From contig JACKDQ010000004.1 of the NCBI GenBank assembly GCA_020633415.1, forward strand, positions 1-64,000: a stretch of 64,000 nucleotides of DNA. Reading direction: 5' to 3'. The first letter of the stretch is position 1. The number at the start of each line of letters is the position of its first letter. The position numbers and the translations under genes are program-made. Positions 8,433 to 16,656 of the stretch are shown here, piece after piece. The notes under the pieces were generated by a model. It was not told the origin of the DNA. It worked only from the letters and a program-made list of their open reading frames with translations, and ran no database searches. The DNA is from Deltaproteobacteria bacterium (GTDB lineage: Bacteria; Myxococcota_A; Polyangia; GCA-2747355).

Positions 8433-8841
8433 TCAAACCTGGCGCGCTGCCCTTGCCGCGACGAGACGGCGCGCGGCGCCCGCCAACAAGCGAACAGCAA
8501 GTTTCGAGATCAGCATAGCTGACCGCTTTTTTGTGGATGGATTATCCATCGGTGCGCACAGTCGCCGCTCGCCAACATGACGTCGATCATTGCGCCATCG
8601 ACCGCGAGCTGAGTTGGGGCCACGATCCGTCGCCGATCTTGCGCCAAGACATCGAGATCTCGCTTGACGCGCCTTCGCTCGCGTCGCGATCGCGGTTCGC
8701 TGCGGCAGCGGAAGAACATGACGCCCATGCTGCGGCACAGCGCCGGCGTTGGGCGGGCGATCGGTGCTGATAAGCTGACGGCCGATGGCGGCGAGCGCGC
8801 GCCTGTTGATCAACGTAGCGATTGTGCTACTGCTGTACGCC
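8433..8841. other. Intergenic stretch without a confident gene
   Basis: About 400 bases separate two lipoprotein genes. Two overlapping short reading frames occur here, 8531-8770 on the plus strand and 8510-8728 on the minus strand. Neither has a clear ribosome binding site, signal peptide or recognisable motif, and both have plausible third-position GC, so neither is called. No repeat or promoter of note was seen. Confidence 0.4.
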
Positions 8842-9453
8842 ATGAGGCAGTACCCCGTCGTCTTGTTGCTCTTATCAGCGGTTGCAGCGGTCGATTGCTC
8901 ATCGTCCACGCCGGCGGCGACGAACGACGGCCGGGCCGAAGTGGGTCGCGATGGTGCGCCGACCGATGCGCAGCGCGCCAAAGACCACGACACGCGAGCT
9001 GACACCATCGACGCGAACCGCGATGGCTCGCCATCTGACAGTCAGCCTCGCGACAGTCAGCCTCGCGACAGTCAGCCTCGCGACAGTCAGCCTCGCGACA
9101 GTCAGCCAGCCGACCAATCATTTGTTGCCGACGCGCCGCGCGACCAAGGCGCGATCGCCGACGCTTCCTTGCCGGACCTGTCCTTTCCCGCCTACAGCCG
9201 CGAGATGGGACAGACCTGCACGCATCCGCTCGAGTGCCGACGGCCAGCAGTGATCTGCACCACGCAACTGGGCGCCAAAGCACCGGGCATTTGCACCGGC
9301 CCCTGTGCGAGCTGTTCGGGCTTCAGCCGGCCGCTGATCTGCATCACCGATCCCAGTGGCCAGGTCAATCCGCTGGTCAAGATCTGCGTCGTCCCCTGCG
9401 CCGATGCCTATTGCAGCGGTCGGACCTGTAGCGCCAAAGGTGGATGCATTTAG
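8842..9453 (+). CDS. Lipoprotein with DSQPR pentapeptide repeats
   Basis: This 203-residue secreted protein begins with a hydrophobic signal ending AVAAVDCSSS, a plausible but imperfect lipobox with Asp before the Cys. An Asp-rich linker follows with almost five consecutive DSQPR repeats at about residues 66-90, then Asp/Ala-rich sequence. A Cys-rich C-terminal domain holds twelve Cys, including CSGFSRPLIC and AYCSGRTCSAKGGC. An upstream in-frame ATG at 8785 would add 19 residues, and neither start has a strong binding site. It follows the Cys-rich lipoprotein gene at 7386 on the same strand. Function unknown. Confidence 0.72.
   Translation: MRQYPVVLLLLSAVAAVDCSSSTPAATNDGRAEVGRDGAPTDAQRAKDHDTRADTIDANRDGSPSDSQPRDSQPRDSQPRDSQPRDSQPADQSFVADAPRDQGAIADASLPDLSFPAYSREMGQTCTHPLECRRPAVICTTQLGAKAPGICTGPCASCSGFSRPLICITDPSGQVNPLVKICVVPCADAYCSGRTCSAKGGCI
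9037..9107 (+). repeat. 15-bp coding tandem repeat, 4.7 copies
   Basis: The unit GACAGTCAGCCTCGC is repeated four times without a single change at 9037-9096, followed by an 11-base partial copy. It encodes DSQPR. Perfect identity suggests recent expansion by slippage; copy number may vary among strains. Confidence 0.95.
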
Positions 9454-9555
9454 TGAGCTAGTGCCGCTGCGGCGCAGATACGCGGCGCACGCCAGACGGC
9501 CACGGCTGATGCGCAGTGCGTGCAGCGATCGGTGTGCGCACGACTGCGCGGTGCG

Positions 9556-9909
9556 CTAGTAGGGCGACTTTTCGCAGCGTCCGCTGTTGCAGGAACCGAA
9601 ACCCTTGCAGTCGCCGCTGCCCGTGCAGGCCCCACACCGGCCGCCTTTGCATCCACCCCAGCCCTTGCAGTCCGAGTTGTGGGTGCAACTACCGCAGCGC
9701 CCACTGCTGCAGCCGCCGTGAGAACAATCGGAATTGTGGGTGCATGATTTGAGTGCATCCAGCTCAGCTGCCGCGATCGGTGCAACCGGCGCACCCGCTT
9801 GAACCTGAGTGACAGCCGAAACTTCGGTTACCGCGCTGGCGCTTTGCGTCCAGGCCAAGATCCCCACTGCGCACGCACAAAGGACGCCTAGCTGTAGAGC
9901 TCTATTCAT
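9556..9909 (-). CDS. Small secreted Cys-rich repeat protein
   Basis: This 117-residue exported protein has a signal peptide (MNRALQLGVLCACAVGILAW, cleaved near SASA) and an Ala/Val/Gln-rich linker. Three tandem modules of about 18 residues follow, built on SCTHNSDCSHGGCSSGRCG, each contributing four Cys (C-x5-C-x(4-5)-C-x4-C). The spacing suggests internal disulfides or metal binding. The ATG at 9909 follows AAGGAA. It is convergent with the lipoprotein gene ending at 9453. No known domain was recognised. Confidence 0.82.
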   Translation of the reverse strand: MNRALQLGVLCACAVGILAWTQSASAVTEVSAVTQVQAGAPVAPIAAAELDALKSCTHNSDCSHGGCSSGRCGSCTHNSDCKGWGGCKGGRCGACTGSGDCKGFGSCNSGRCEKSPY

Positions 9910-10057
9910 CGATTCATTCCTTGGAAAGCGGGGGCCAACGCGGGCCCCGGTTGATCAACACGGCCTACCCCAGACGCGGGGTTGCCTCTCGCTCTGCTAC
10001 GGCGGCCCTGGACCGATCTTCCCACGGCCGAGCGGGCGGTCAGGCGCGGTAGACCGA

Positions 10058-10744
10058 TTAAGCGCGCGGTTTGCAGACGTTAAGCGCTTGCTGCAAGACA
10101 GCGTTGGCCGCGTTGTCGATGCCCAAGAGCCGCTGGAGCGTGTGGCCCGCCGGATTATTGGCCGGTCGTCCCGAAAGGATCGGCTTGCCGGTCGCCGGGT
10201 CGATCTCCGCGATCAACCAGCTCGTCTTGACAAACCAGCCATCCTCTTCCTCGTAGTCGAGTGTCTGCGGAATGTTGCTGCCCCACCACTTGGCGTCGTT
10301 CGGATCGTTTAGCTCCTTAGCACCGTAGAGCGGTCCCGGATCACGCGGTGGGCCGGAATAATTGCGCCAACGAATTTTGTTGGCCCAAAGCGGACTGCAA
10401 ACGAGATAGTTGACGTTGGACCGCGTGTAGTCAGCGATCGTCGACGGGTCGCCCGAGGTGTTGAATGAAATGCCGACGAGTTGCTCGTGCTCGGCCATCC
10501 CCTTGGCGCGATAGCGCTCGGCGCCGCTGAAAAAGCGCACAACAAAGTTGAGGTCGGGGAAGATCGTTCCCGCGCGCGGATAGATTTTGACCGAGAGCGG
10601 AGGCGGTTCTCCTTTGCCGCTACCCGTGGTCTGTGACCCGTCGCTTGCCGTGGCCGGGCCGCAGGCCGCAGCGAGTAGCGTCAGCAGCAGCATCCAGCGG
10701 ATCGGCAGCCGGTCCGTTGGTTCAAGCATCGCCCGAAAATCCAT
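10058..10744 (-). CDS. Predicted lipoprotein of unknown function
   Basis: This 228-residue protein has a late lipoprotein signal (RWMLLLTLLAAACGPA). The ATG at 10744 sits behind GGAGGGAGG and is the best start, although an internal ATG six codons in would give a shorter signal n-region. The mature part after a Ser/Gly linker contains no repeat or catalytic motif that I recognise; it is rich in Trp, Tyr, Asn and Pro and is probably a compact globular domain with only two Cys after the lipid Cys. It lies downstream of gss on the same strand, about 260 bp away. Confidence 0.75.
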   Translation of the reverse strand: MDFRAMLEPTDRLPIRWMLLLTLLAAACGPATASDGSQTTGSGKGEPPPLSVKIYPRAGTIFPDLNFVVRFFSGAERYRAKGMAEHEQLVGISFNTSGDPSTIADYTRSNVNYLVCSPLWANKIRWRNYSGPPRDPGPLYGAKELNDPNDAKWWGSNIPQTLDYEEEDGWFVKTSWLIAEIDPATGKPILSGRPANNPAGHTLQRLLGIDNAANAVLQQALNVCKPRA

Positions 10745-11007
10745 CGGTCCTCCCTCCGCAAGAGCGCTGCAACAAGCCGGCCACTTCGAGGATGACCGCG
10801 GCGATGGGCAGATCGCGACGAGCCGTGCGTGAACCCGCATTGATCCCCGCGTGTTAGCGGCTGCAGGGATTGCCCGGCGCATCGCGTTGGCCGCCTATTG
10901 CCCCACGCCGCAGGCGAAGGGAGCTACGGCGCCTGTCCGTCGCGCGGGGTACGCTGTCCCCTTTGGCAGGCAAATGATCGACGGTGGGCTCGGCGTTGTC
11001 GGGTGCG

Positions 11008-12873
11008 CTACCTGTCTTCGTCGTCGAAAACCCGCAAGGGGAGCACATCGCTGTCCCAGGCGATCACGGGCGACCGGTCCACGCGTGTGCACGTTCCGCC
11101 ATAGCGGCCACCGACTGAAAAGGTGCATAGCTGCACGTAACGGTCGGCGACGAAGGGCAAGAGGCAGAGCTGTTGAAAGATCTGCGTCTGCGCGGAAAAC
11201 CGTCCGCTGGTTTGTTGCATCAACGCCTGCTGGCCATCGTAGAGCGCGATGTTGTCGCCCCAGCGTCCGACGATCGGCTTGGTGACGTACCCCTTGGCGC
11301 GCAGGTCATCGGTCAACGTGTGATAGGACGGCAAAAGGTAAGGGTGATTGGGAAACAGGGCCCATAGCACCGGCAAGATCGCCTTGTTGCTCGGAACCAA
11401 GGTCCAAAGCGGTTCGAAAACGCGCACACCAGGGCGCAGCAGTACGTCGACCAAGCGCGGCTGCGGGGCGCGGCCGAGACCAAGGTCGTCCGCTTCGCAT
11501 TCGTCGCGGATCTGCTCAAGCGCCGTCTCCCAAGCCCAGGTCTTCCAGACCCAGCGGATCGGCGTACCGTCGGCATCGACGATCGCCCCGTCGGCTGACC
11601 AGTGGACGTCGTTGACGCCGACCAGTTGTTTGCTGGCGATGCCTGCCGTCTCTAGCGCCTCGCACATATAGAGCGCGTGGTATGTTTCCTCCGGGTGATC
11701 GTCGTAAAGCACGTGCAGCACGTCGTCGACACCGCTGTGGCGCCAGGCGGCGACTAGACCGGCGAAGAGGTTTCTGCCGGGGTCCTGTCCCTCGGTTAGC
11801 CCAACGTGGTCGGCCCATTTGCCCTGGACCTTGCCGCACTCCATGTGGCACGAGGCTGAGTCGCAGTTGTATTCGAATGCCTTGATTCCCTCGGGCGTCA
11901 CGCAGAAGTCGAAGCGCCCGGTGATCATTTGGTTGCGACGGTTGTCCCAGGATTGGCGTAGTCGTGGCCAAAGTGCCCGCGGCAGGTTGAACGCCGCGAG
12001 ATGGTCTGGGTTCTGTAAGACCCAATCGGTGGCGTGCATGAACAGCCCATGGAGATCGTTGGTGGCACGGCGCAGCTCCCGCTCCAAGCGCTGTGAGATC
12101 GCAACGTAGCGGTATTGGTCGACCTCGGGGCGGTCGACCATCGTATGCCCTTGCATCAGTTTGACGTAGGCCGCCTCGTCGGGGTTGGCCTCGTTGAGCC
12201 AGGAGCTATCGCCCTGGGCGCTGGGCACGACGTTGGCGATGCGAACGGCAAATGTTTCGGTGCTCGGCACAACGACAGGCTGCGCGAACTGGCCATCGTC
12301 GGTTTGGATCACCCAGCCAAGGATCGTGCCCTCCTTGGGCGGACATCGCAGCCAGAATCCACCATCGTATGCAGTGCGCGCGGCGATCGCACGCGAATAG
12401 TCCTGTCCGGGGGGCCATGGGACGTCGTGGTAGTTCTGTTCGACGATGGTGATGCGATCATCAAACACCGCGGTGACGACGGCGACGTGGCCGGTCGCTT
12501 CAAACTCACCGCCTTCGCCCCAGATCAGCAGGCAGCCCGGTTCCGGGCGGCGGCGGGAGCCGTTGCGGAAGGCGCGCAATGGCAACGTCCGGCCGTCCTT
12601 GTGGCGGATCGTCGTCAGGTCGAAGATTTCGTAGGCCATCCCCACGTCTTCGAAGATCAGTCCGCAGTTGTGGTACAGCCAGCGCCGGGCCAGCTCGACG
12701 CACTGCCATTTGTATCCCATGTACACGCCGTCAACTTCGCTGCGAAAGGCGTGGCGGTCGGGGAGCACTGCCTCATCGACCGTTCGATAGTCGCACGAAT
12801 ACACAGGTACACCGCCGGGCGCCGTCCCCAACACCGTCCCGAATGGTGCCAATGCCGTTGTGGAGCTTGTCAT
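11008..12873 (-). CDS. gss: Glutathionylspermidine synthetase/amidase
   Basis: This 621-residue protein matches the length of the bifunctional enterobacterial enzyme (619). The N-terminal CHAP-type amidase domain (about 1-195) has the nucleophile in MGYKWQCVELARRW (C58), a His in ATGHVAVVTA and the acidic EQNYHDVPW block. The C-terminal ATP-grasp synthetase (about 210-615) has FDFCVTPEGIKAFEYNCDSA, ECGKVQGKW, WKTWAWE and KPIVGRWGDNIALYDG. It makes, and can hydrolyse, glutathionylspermidine in the cytoplasm. The reading frame is open upstream of the ATG and the binding site is weak, so the start is less certain than the identity. Confidence 0.93.
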   Translation of the reverse strand: MTSSTTALAPFGTVLGTAPGGVPVYSCDYRTVDEAVLPDRHAFRSEVDGVYMGYKWQCVELARRWLYHNCGLIFEDVGMAYEIFDLTTIRHKDGRTLPLRAFRNGSRRRPEPGCLLIWGEGGEFEATGHVAVVTAVFDDRITIVEQNYHDVPWPPGQDYSRAIAARTAYDGGFWLRCPPKEGTILGWVIQTDDGQFAQPVVVPSTETFAVRIANVVPSAQGDSSWLNEANPDEAAYVKLMQGHTMVDRPEVDQYRYVAISQRLERELRRATNDLHGLFMHATDWVLQNPDHLAAFNLPRALWPRLRQSWDNRRNQMITGRFDFCVTPEGIKAFEYNCDSASCHMECGKVQGKWADHVGLTEGQDPGRNLFAGLVAAWRHSGVDDVLHVLYDDHPEETYHALYMCEALETAGIASKQLVGVNDVHWSADGAIVDADGTPIRWVWKTWAWETALEQIRDECEADDLGLGRAPQPRLVDVLLRPGVRVFEPLWTLVPSNKAILPVLWALFPNHPYLLPSYHTLTDDLRAKGYVTKPIVGRWGDNIALYDGQQALMQQTSGRFSAQTQIFQQLCLLPFVADRYVQLCTFSVGGRYGGTCTRVDRSPVIAWDSDVLPLRVFDDEDR

Positions 12874-12979
12874 CGTTGCCCAGCCGCATGCACGCGCTAT
12901 GCCGCCGATTGCCGGCGGTGCGGACGTATTCGATGCAAGCGATTCGCTCGCTTTCGCTGGCGTCGCTGCAACCGTCGGA

Positions 12980-13024
12980 GTTGCTAACTCTGGCTGTGCG
13001 GCGATCGGAGGCGCGACTTCTGAC
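12980..13024 (+). repeat. Non-coding repeat, copy A (about 45 bp)
   Basis: This segment, between gss and the GFA gene, is nearly the same as 15711-15754. Both contain GTTGC-Y-AACTCTGGC, then GCGATCGGAGGCGCG and CTTCTG, with only a few substitutions and one short gap. Both copies lie outside recognised genes. The remainder of the roughly 300-bp gap holds nothing else recognisable. Confidence 0.6.
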
Positions 13025-13171
13025 GAACTTCTACCGAGACCTGGCTTTGACGCTCCGCAAAGGGGGGGATCCTAGCGCGAGGTCCCCAGCGCGCAGCGGA
13101 TTGAGAAAGCCGTCCTGCCACGCCTTGCTATCAATGACGTCTTTTAAAATCGGCTCAGATGCACCCAACAG

Positions 13172-13561
13172 CTACTGCTGATTTTGCGGCAAACCATCAG
13201 CGATCTCGTAGTAGTCGCCCTTGTCGGCCACGAAGATGTGCATCTTGAGCTGGGTGTGGGTCGGAGCGGCGAAGGCGCCCATCGAAACGCCGATCCAGTT
13301 GTGCTTGGCCTGATCGAGCGGATCGAAAAACAGCGAGGCGCCGCAGTTCGCACAGAATCCGCGCCGGACCTTCGCGGATGATTGATACCACTTGATACTC
13401 TCGCTGCCGTCGATCGTCAGCGCCGAACGCGCCACGTCGGTGCTGACCTCGTAGTGCCCGGTCCACTTGCGGCAGAGCGAGCAGTGGCAGGCGCTCGGTG
13501 GCGGCAGATCCCCGGCGACTTGAAACGTCACAGCGCCGCAAAGACAAGACCCACGGTGCAT
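13172..13561 (-). CDS. GFA-family (Mss4-like) zinc protein
   Basis: This 129-residue protein has the GFA/CENP-V fold signature. Zinc ligands are C6 and C8 in SCLCGAV, C25, C27 and C30 in CHCSLCRKW, and C70 and C73 in FCANCG. The family is named after glutathione-dependent formaldehyde-activating enzyme, but most members have no proven activity. The ATG at 13561 follows GGAGAA; a longer frame back to 13786 is unsupported. Its position 300 bp from the glutathionylspermidine gene could hint at thiol chemistry, but that is speculation. Confidence 0.88.
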   Translation of the reverse strand: MHRGSCLCGAVTFQVAGDLPPPSACHCSLCRKWTGHYEVSTDVARSALTIDGSESIKWYQSSAKVRRGFCANCGASLFFDPLDQAKHNWIGVSMGAFAAPTHTQLKMHIFVADKGDYYEIADGLPQNQQ

Positions 13562-13669
13562 GGCGATTCTCCATTGGGCCGTCTCTTCGACTGACGGCCG
13601 GTATGACAACGTATACAGTGGTGCATGGTTCGGGGCAATCACCGATCGGCCCGTCGCGCAGCGGAATAG

Positions 13670-14076
13670 CGAGGGAGCAGCGCGCTGTTGGCCGATGCAT
13701 GGCCCGCGTTCTGTCCGGCGCCGCAGGCGGGACAGGTTGCGGTCACCTCTATTGATCCCGCCTTGGCGCGAGCGCAGCAAAGGCACCGTGACCGCCTAGC
13801 GTCGAAGCAGGCGCACCGCGCGTTGCTGAAGGTGGGCCAATACTAGTAACCTGCTCTTCGACAAGGTCTCGGGCATGCAAAAAAAAGATCGTCTTAGACA
13901 GAAGCGTGCTGCAAGAGATTCCCTTAAGAGACCGTTTGGTGTTTCGGCTTCGCGAACATACGACCCACCAATTGTTTCACAAGTCGGTCGTAGACGCAGT
14001 CTTGGCGGCAAATCCTCAAGGCATAAGATTCATACCGATCGAAGAATTCAGCATGGCTTCGTCTTTCGGCGGGTAG
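13670..14076 (+). pseudogene. Frameshifted remnant of an Imm11-like gene
   Basis: Protein-like sequence runs through three frames. Frame one, 13670-13840, reads RDRLASKQAHRALLKVGQ near its end. Frame two, about 13839-13880, continues NTSNLLFDKVSGMQKK. A run of eight A at 13879-13886 then leads to frame three, which reads IVLDRSVLQEIPLRDRLVFR and ends FIPIEEFSMASSFGG before TAG at 14074. The last 50 residues resemble the C-terminus of Imm11-type immunity proteins common in myxobacteria. A stop at 13667 truncates the 5' end. Two shifts plus the missing N-terminus point to decay rather than a sequencing slip. The family assignment is tentative. Confidence 0.55.
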
Positions 14077-14161
14077 AACGATCCACCGCAGATCCACCGC
14101 ACCGGGCCTGCAAATCGGGACAGCAGAACGCTGATGCTAGCAGTGAGTGTGGAGGAAAATC

Positions 14162-15595
14162 GTGGCGAAGAAAAAATTCAAGATGGAGGAATTCCTTGGC
14201 CTTGGTCAGGCGCCGCCGGAGTTCGCGCCCGCGCTGCGTTACGCCTTTGAAGGCGCTGGTTTCTCGATCGGCTTGCCACAAGGCTGGTCCGTCGACCACG
14301 CCGACGACGGCGGATACACCGTCTCTAGCGAGGCTGGCGTTGAGCACTACATCGCCCGCCTCGACAAGACGTCGATGATCGCGCCGTTTAGCGCTTCGCC
14401 GACGTTTAGCGCGGCGGCAGGGGCATTCTCGATCGCCGTATCGCGATCGACAGCGGCTGATCTGGCGACGCTGAAAAAGTCGATGCTCGCCGGCTATCGA
14501 GCGGCGAAGCTCAAGGCGCCACAAACGGCAACGGTCCAGCTCGGCGAAAAGGACGTGCTGGCGATGCACGACGAACAGTATGCGCGCACGGCGATCTATG
14601 CGCTGCTCGACACCGCTGGCGGATCGTTTCTGCTAGCGCTGACCACGCAAGCGCTCGGCGAGGGACTGCACACGATTATTGCACTGCTCCGTAGCGCAAG
14701 CTTTGCCGTCGCCGAGACCTACGAACCGATCGTGGCGACGATCACGCGCGCGATCGCCGCCTGGGTCCCGACGGCTTGCAACGCCACGCGCGTCGAGCAT
14801 GGTTGGAGCGGTAGCGTGCTGTTGACGCCCTTTGCGCCCAGCGACCTGTGCTTTTATACCGATTTCGGCATGGAGGCCGGCGAGCCAAGCGCGGTCAACT
14901 GGTCTGGCGATACGTTGGTAACGGAACTCGACAACATCCGCTTTCCGGAGTTTTGGCTGCACGTCGATTTCGTTGCCGAGCACAAACAAGCGGCGCCGGC
15001 CGACGCCACGGCGATCGACTCGCACTACACCGTCGTTTTCGTGCAAACCAGTCGTCACGGCGAGATCGTCCTTGCCCATCGCGCCTTGCTCGAGAAGACC
15101 TTCTCCGGCTTCAGTGTCGACTATACGGTATCGCGTACGGTCGGCAACACGCGCGCGTATGTGAGCATCTCGCTCTCCAATCAGAATCCAGTCAGCGAGC
15201 GGACCCTGCACGCCGCCTACGACGTGCTGGCCAGCTCAAAGATTCGTTCCGCGGATCACCCACCCCTTCGATCGACCAGCGCCACGCTCGCAGCCTTCTT
15301 CGCTGGACTGAGCGGGCCTTTTGCCGAGGTCGTCTTTTTCTTTCATCCCGACGACTATCAGCAGGTGACGATCGATGTCGGCACCAACAGTTGGGTCTTG
15401 ACGCTTGATGAACTGGAAGCGTTGATCGAGGCCGACAGCCCAGCCTATCAAGAGCGCTACCAGCGATTCAAAGCGCACATTACGCCGGCGCTCAAACGAC
15501 TACTCGACGACGGATGCTTTGCGCGGCTTGGCCAAGGCGCCGCGCCGCTGCTCTACCTGCAATTCGTCGACGGGGAAAAGGAGCTGCTGCAATAG
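14162..15595 (+). CDS. Uncharacterised protein, DcrB/PsbP-like N-terminus
   Basis: This 477-residue protein has no signal peptide and no membrane helix, so it is probably cytoplasmic. GTG at 14162 follows TGGAGGA and gives VAKKKFKMEEF. The N-terminal part (about 30-190) has the look of DcrB/PsbP-like domains, with AGFSIGLPQGWSVD followed by alternating strands and an FLLALT strand. The second half may repeat the fold and ends in a helical segment. It lies just downstream of the immunity-like remnant, which raises the possibility of an accessory or competition locus. No family could be named with certainty. Confidence 0.75.
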   Translation: MAKKKFKMEEFLGLGQAPPEFAPALRYAFEGAGFSIGLPQGWSVDHADDGGYTVSSEAGVEHYIARLDKTSMIAPFSASPTFSAAAGAFSIAVSRSTAADLATLKKSMLAGYRAAKLKAPQTATVQLGEKDVLAMHDEQYARTAIYALLDTAGGSFLLALTTQALGEGLHTIIALLRSASFAVAETYEPIVATITRAIAAWVPTACNATRVEHGWSGSVLLTPFAPSDLCFYTDFGMEAGEPSAVNWSGDTLVTELDNIRFPEFWLHVDFVAEHKQAAPADATAIDSHYTVVFVQTSRHGEIVLAHRALLEKTFSGFSVDYTVSRTVGNTRAYVSISLSNQNPVSERTLHAAYDVLASSKIRSADHPPLRSTSATLAAFFAGLSGPFAEVVFFFHPDDYQQVTIDVGTNSWVLTLDELEALIEADSPAYQERYQRFKAHITPALKRLLDDGCFARLGQGAAPLLYLQFVDGEKELLQ

Positions 15596-15614
15596 GCGGC
15601 AGCAGCTGCTTTTC
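15582..15614 (+). terminator. Rho-independent terminator overlapping the stop codon
   Basis: A perfect 9-bp stem AGCTGCTGC (15582-15590) pairs with GCAGCAGCT (15599-15607) around an 8-base loop that contains the TAG stop codon of the preceding gene. GCTTTTC follows. The short T-run is modest but the stem is strong and well placed. Confidence 0.65.
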
Positions 15615-15710
15615 TGATGCGGTCGGCAGTTGCCGCCGGCGGTCACAATCGTGAGGCTGCACGACCGTGGGCCACGGGCACCGTGGCAGCCAGTTGAGAA
15701 GTCGGCGGGC

Positions 15711-15754
15711 GTTGCCAACTCTGGCCTGCAGCGATCGGAGGCGCGGCTTCTGCC
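15711..15754 (+). repeat. Non-coding repeat, copy B (about 45 bp)
   Basis: This is the second copy of the element at 12980-13024, sharing AACTCTGGC and GCGATCGGAGGCGCG. It lies in the 340-bp space between the terminator at 15614 and the small lipoprotein gene at 15936. I see nothing else of note in that space. Confidence 0.6.
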
Positions 15755-15935
15755 GCAGGGTCGGGGCGATCAGTTCACAAGTAGGCGACGGCCAAAAGGT
15801 CGAGCGTTGACCGCTCTCGTGGTCTGCCTGATATCCGCGGCAAAACCATACACAGTGCCAGTTCTTCCGACATCGCTGCGCTTGACGCTTCGTCAGCGAG
15901 AGACCTAGCATCGTGAATTCTTTTTGGAGGGAAAC

Positions 15936-16202
15936 ATGCGAGCAATTGTTACATTTGTTGCCTTGGCGCTCTTTGCTGGTTGCGGGGGCTCGGGCGACCC
16001 CGGGCAAATCACGAAGACAACCAAGGCTCACGGCTACTGCTGCGCCGATACCACCGGGTGCGAGGAGAATAGGTTCAACCCGTGGGGCACGTGCTGTACA
16101 AGCCAAAGCACTTACCAGAGTTCAGTTGCCTGCGATACGGTCGGCGACTATGACTGCGCAAGTGTCGACATTATCCCGAATGCGCCCTGCGACTACTACT
16201 AG
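15936..16202 (+). CDS. Small Cys-rich lipoprotein
   Basis: This 88-residue predicted lipoprotein (MRAIVTFVALALFAGCGGSG) has a strong GGAGGG binding site ten bases before the ATG at 15936. After processing, the short mature chain carries eight further Cys, including two adjacent pairs (GYCCAD and GTCCTS), and ends CDYY. The composition suggests a disulfide-stapled surface peptide. It is followed by a 280-bp gap before the tRNA gene, in which no gene was recognised. Confidence 0.75.
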   Translation: MRAIVTFVALALFAGCGGSGDPGQITKTTKAHGYCCADTTGCEENRFNPWGTCCTSQSTYQSSVACDTVGDYDCASVDIIPNAPCDYY

Positions 16203-16480
16203 TCGCAGATGGTGCGCCTGGCCGGCTTGCCGCGGACCTGGCGGCGAGCGGGTCCCACCACAGGGCTCAGCTCGCCTTTGAATTGACCCACCCGACGTTC
16301 AGACTCCGCTGGACCAGCGCCCCCCGCCGGCTGATCACCCGCGCCAACGCCGTCGCTCCCTGAGCTGACCAAATCCCGAAAATGGATTACGCGTGATCAG
16401 CAGACGGGATTTGACCGCCGAGCCCTTTGGGCATCGGTGACCAAATCACGTCGATGAGGGTGAACTTTAGTGAACAGGAG

Positions 16481-16552
<72 letters not shown>

Positions 16553-16656
16553 AATGTCAGGCAGTGTCTATAGCAGCAGGGGGGCTGCTGTCAAGCATCA
16601 AGCGCTGCTCGTTGGCGGGTTTACAACAGCGGGTCCGGCCCCTTACACTAACCAAC

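Noticed and set aside
8510..8770. Two overlapping short frames in the 8.4-8.8 kb gap
   Set aside because: Neither has a binding site or recognisable feature, and they cannot both be real; evidence does not favour one.
12115..12987. 290-codon plus-strand frame opposite gss
   Set aside because: The minus strand encodes a full-length recognised enzyme, so this is a shadow.
16203..16480. Possible transposase remnant between the small lipoprotein and tRNA-Gly
   Set aside because: No frame shows transposase motifs and no terminal inverted repeats were seen.
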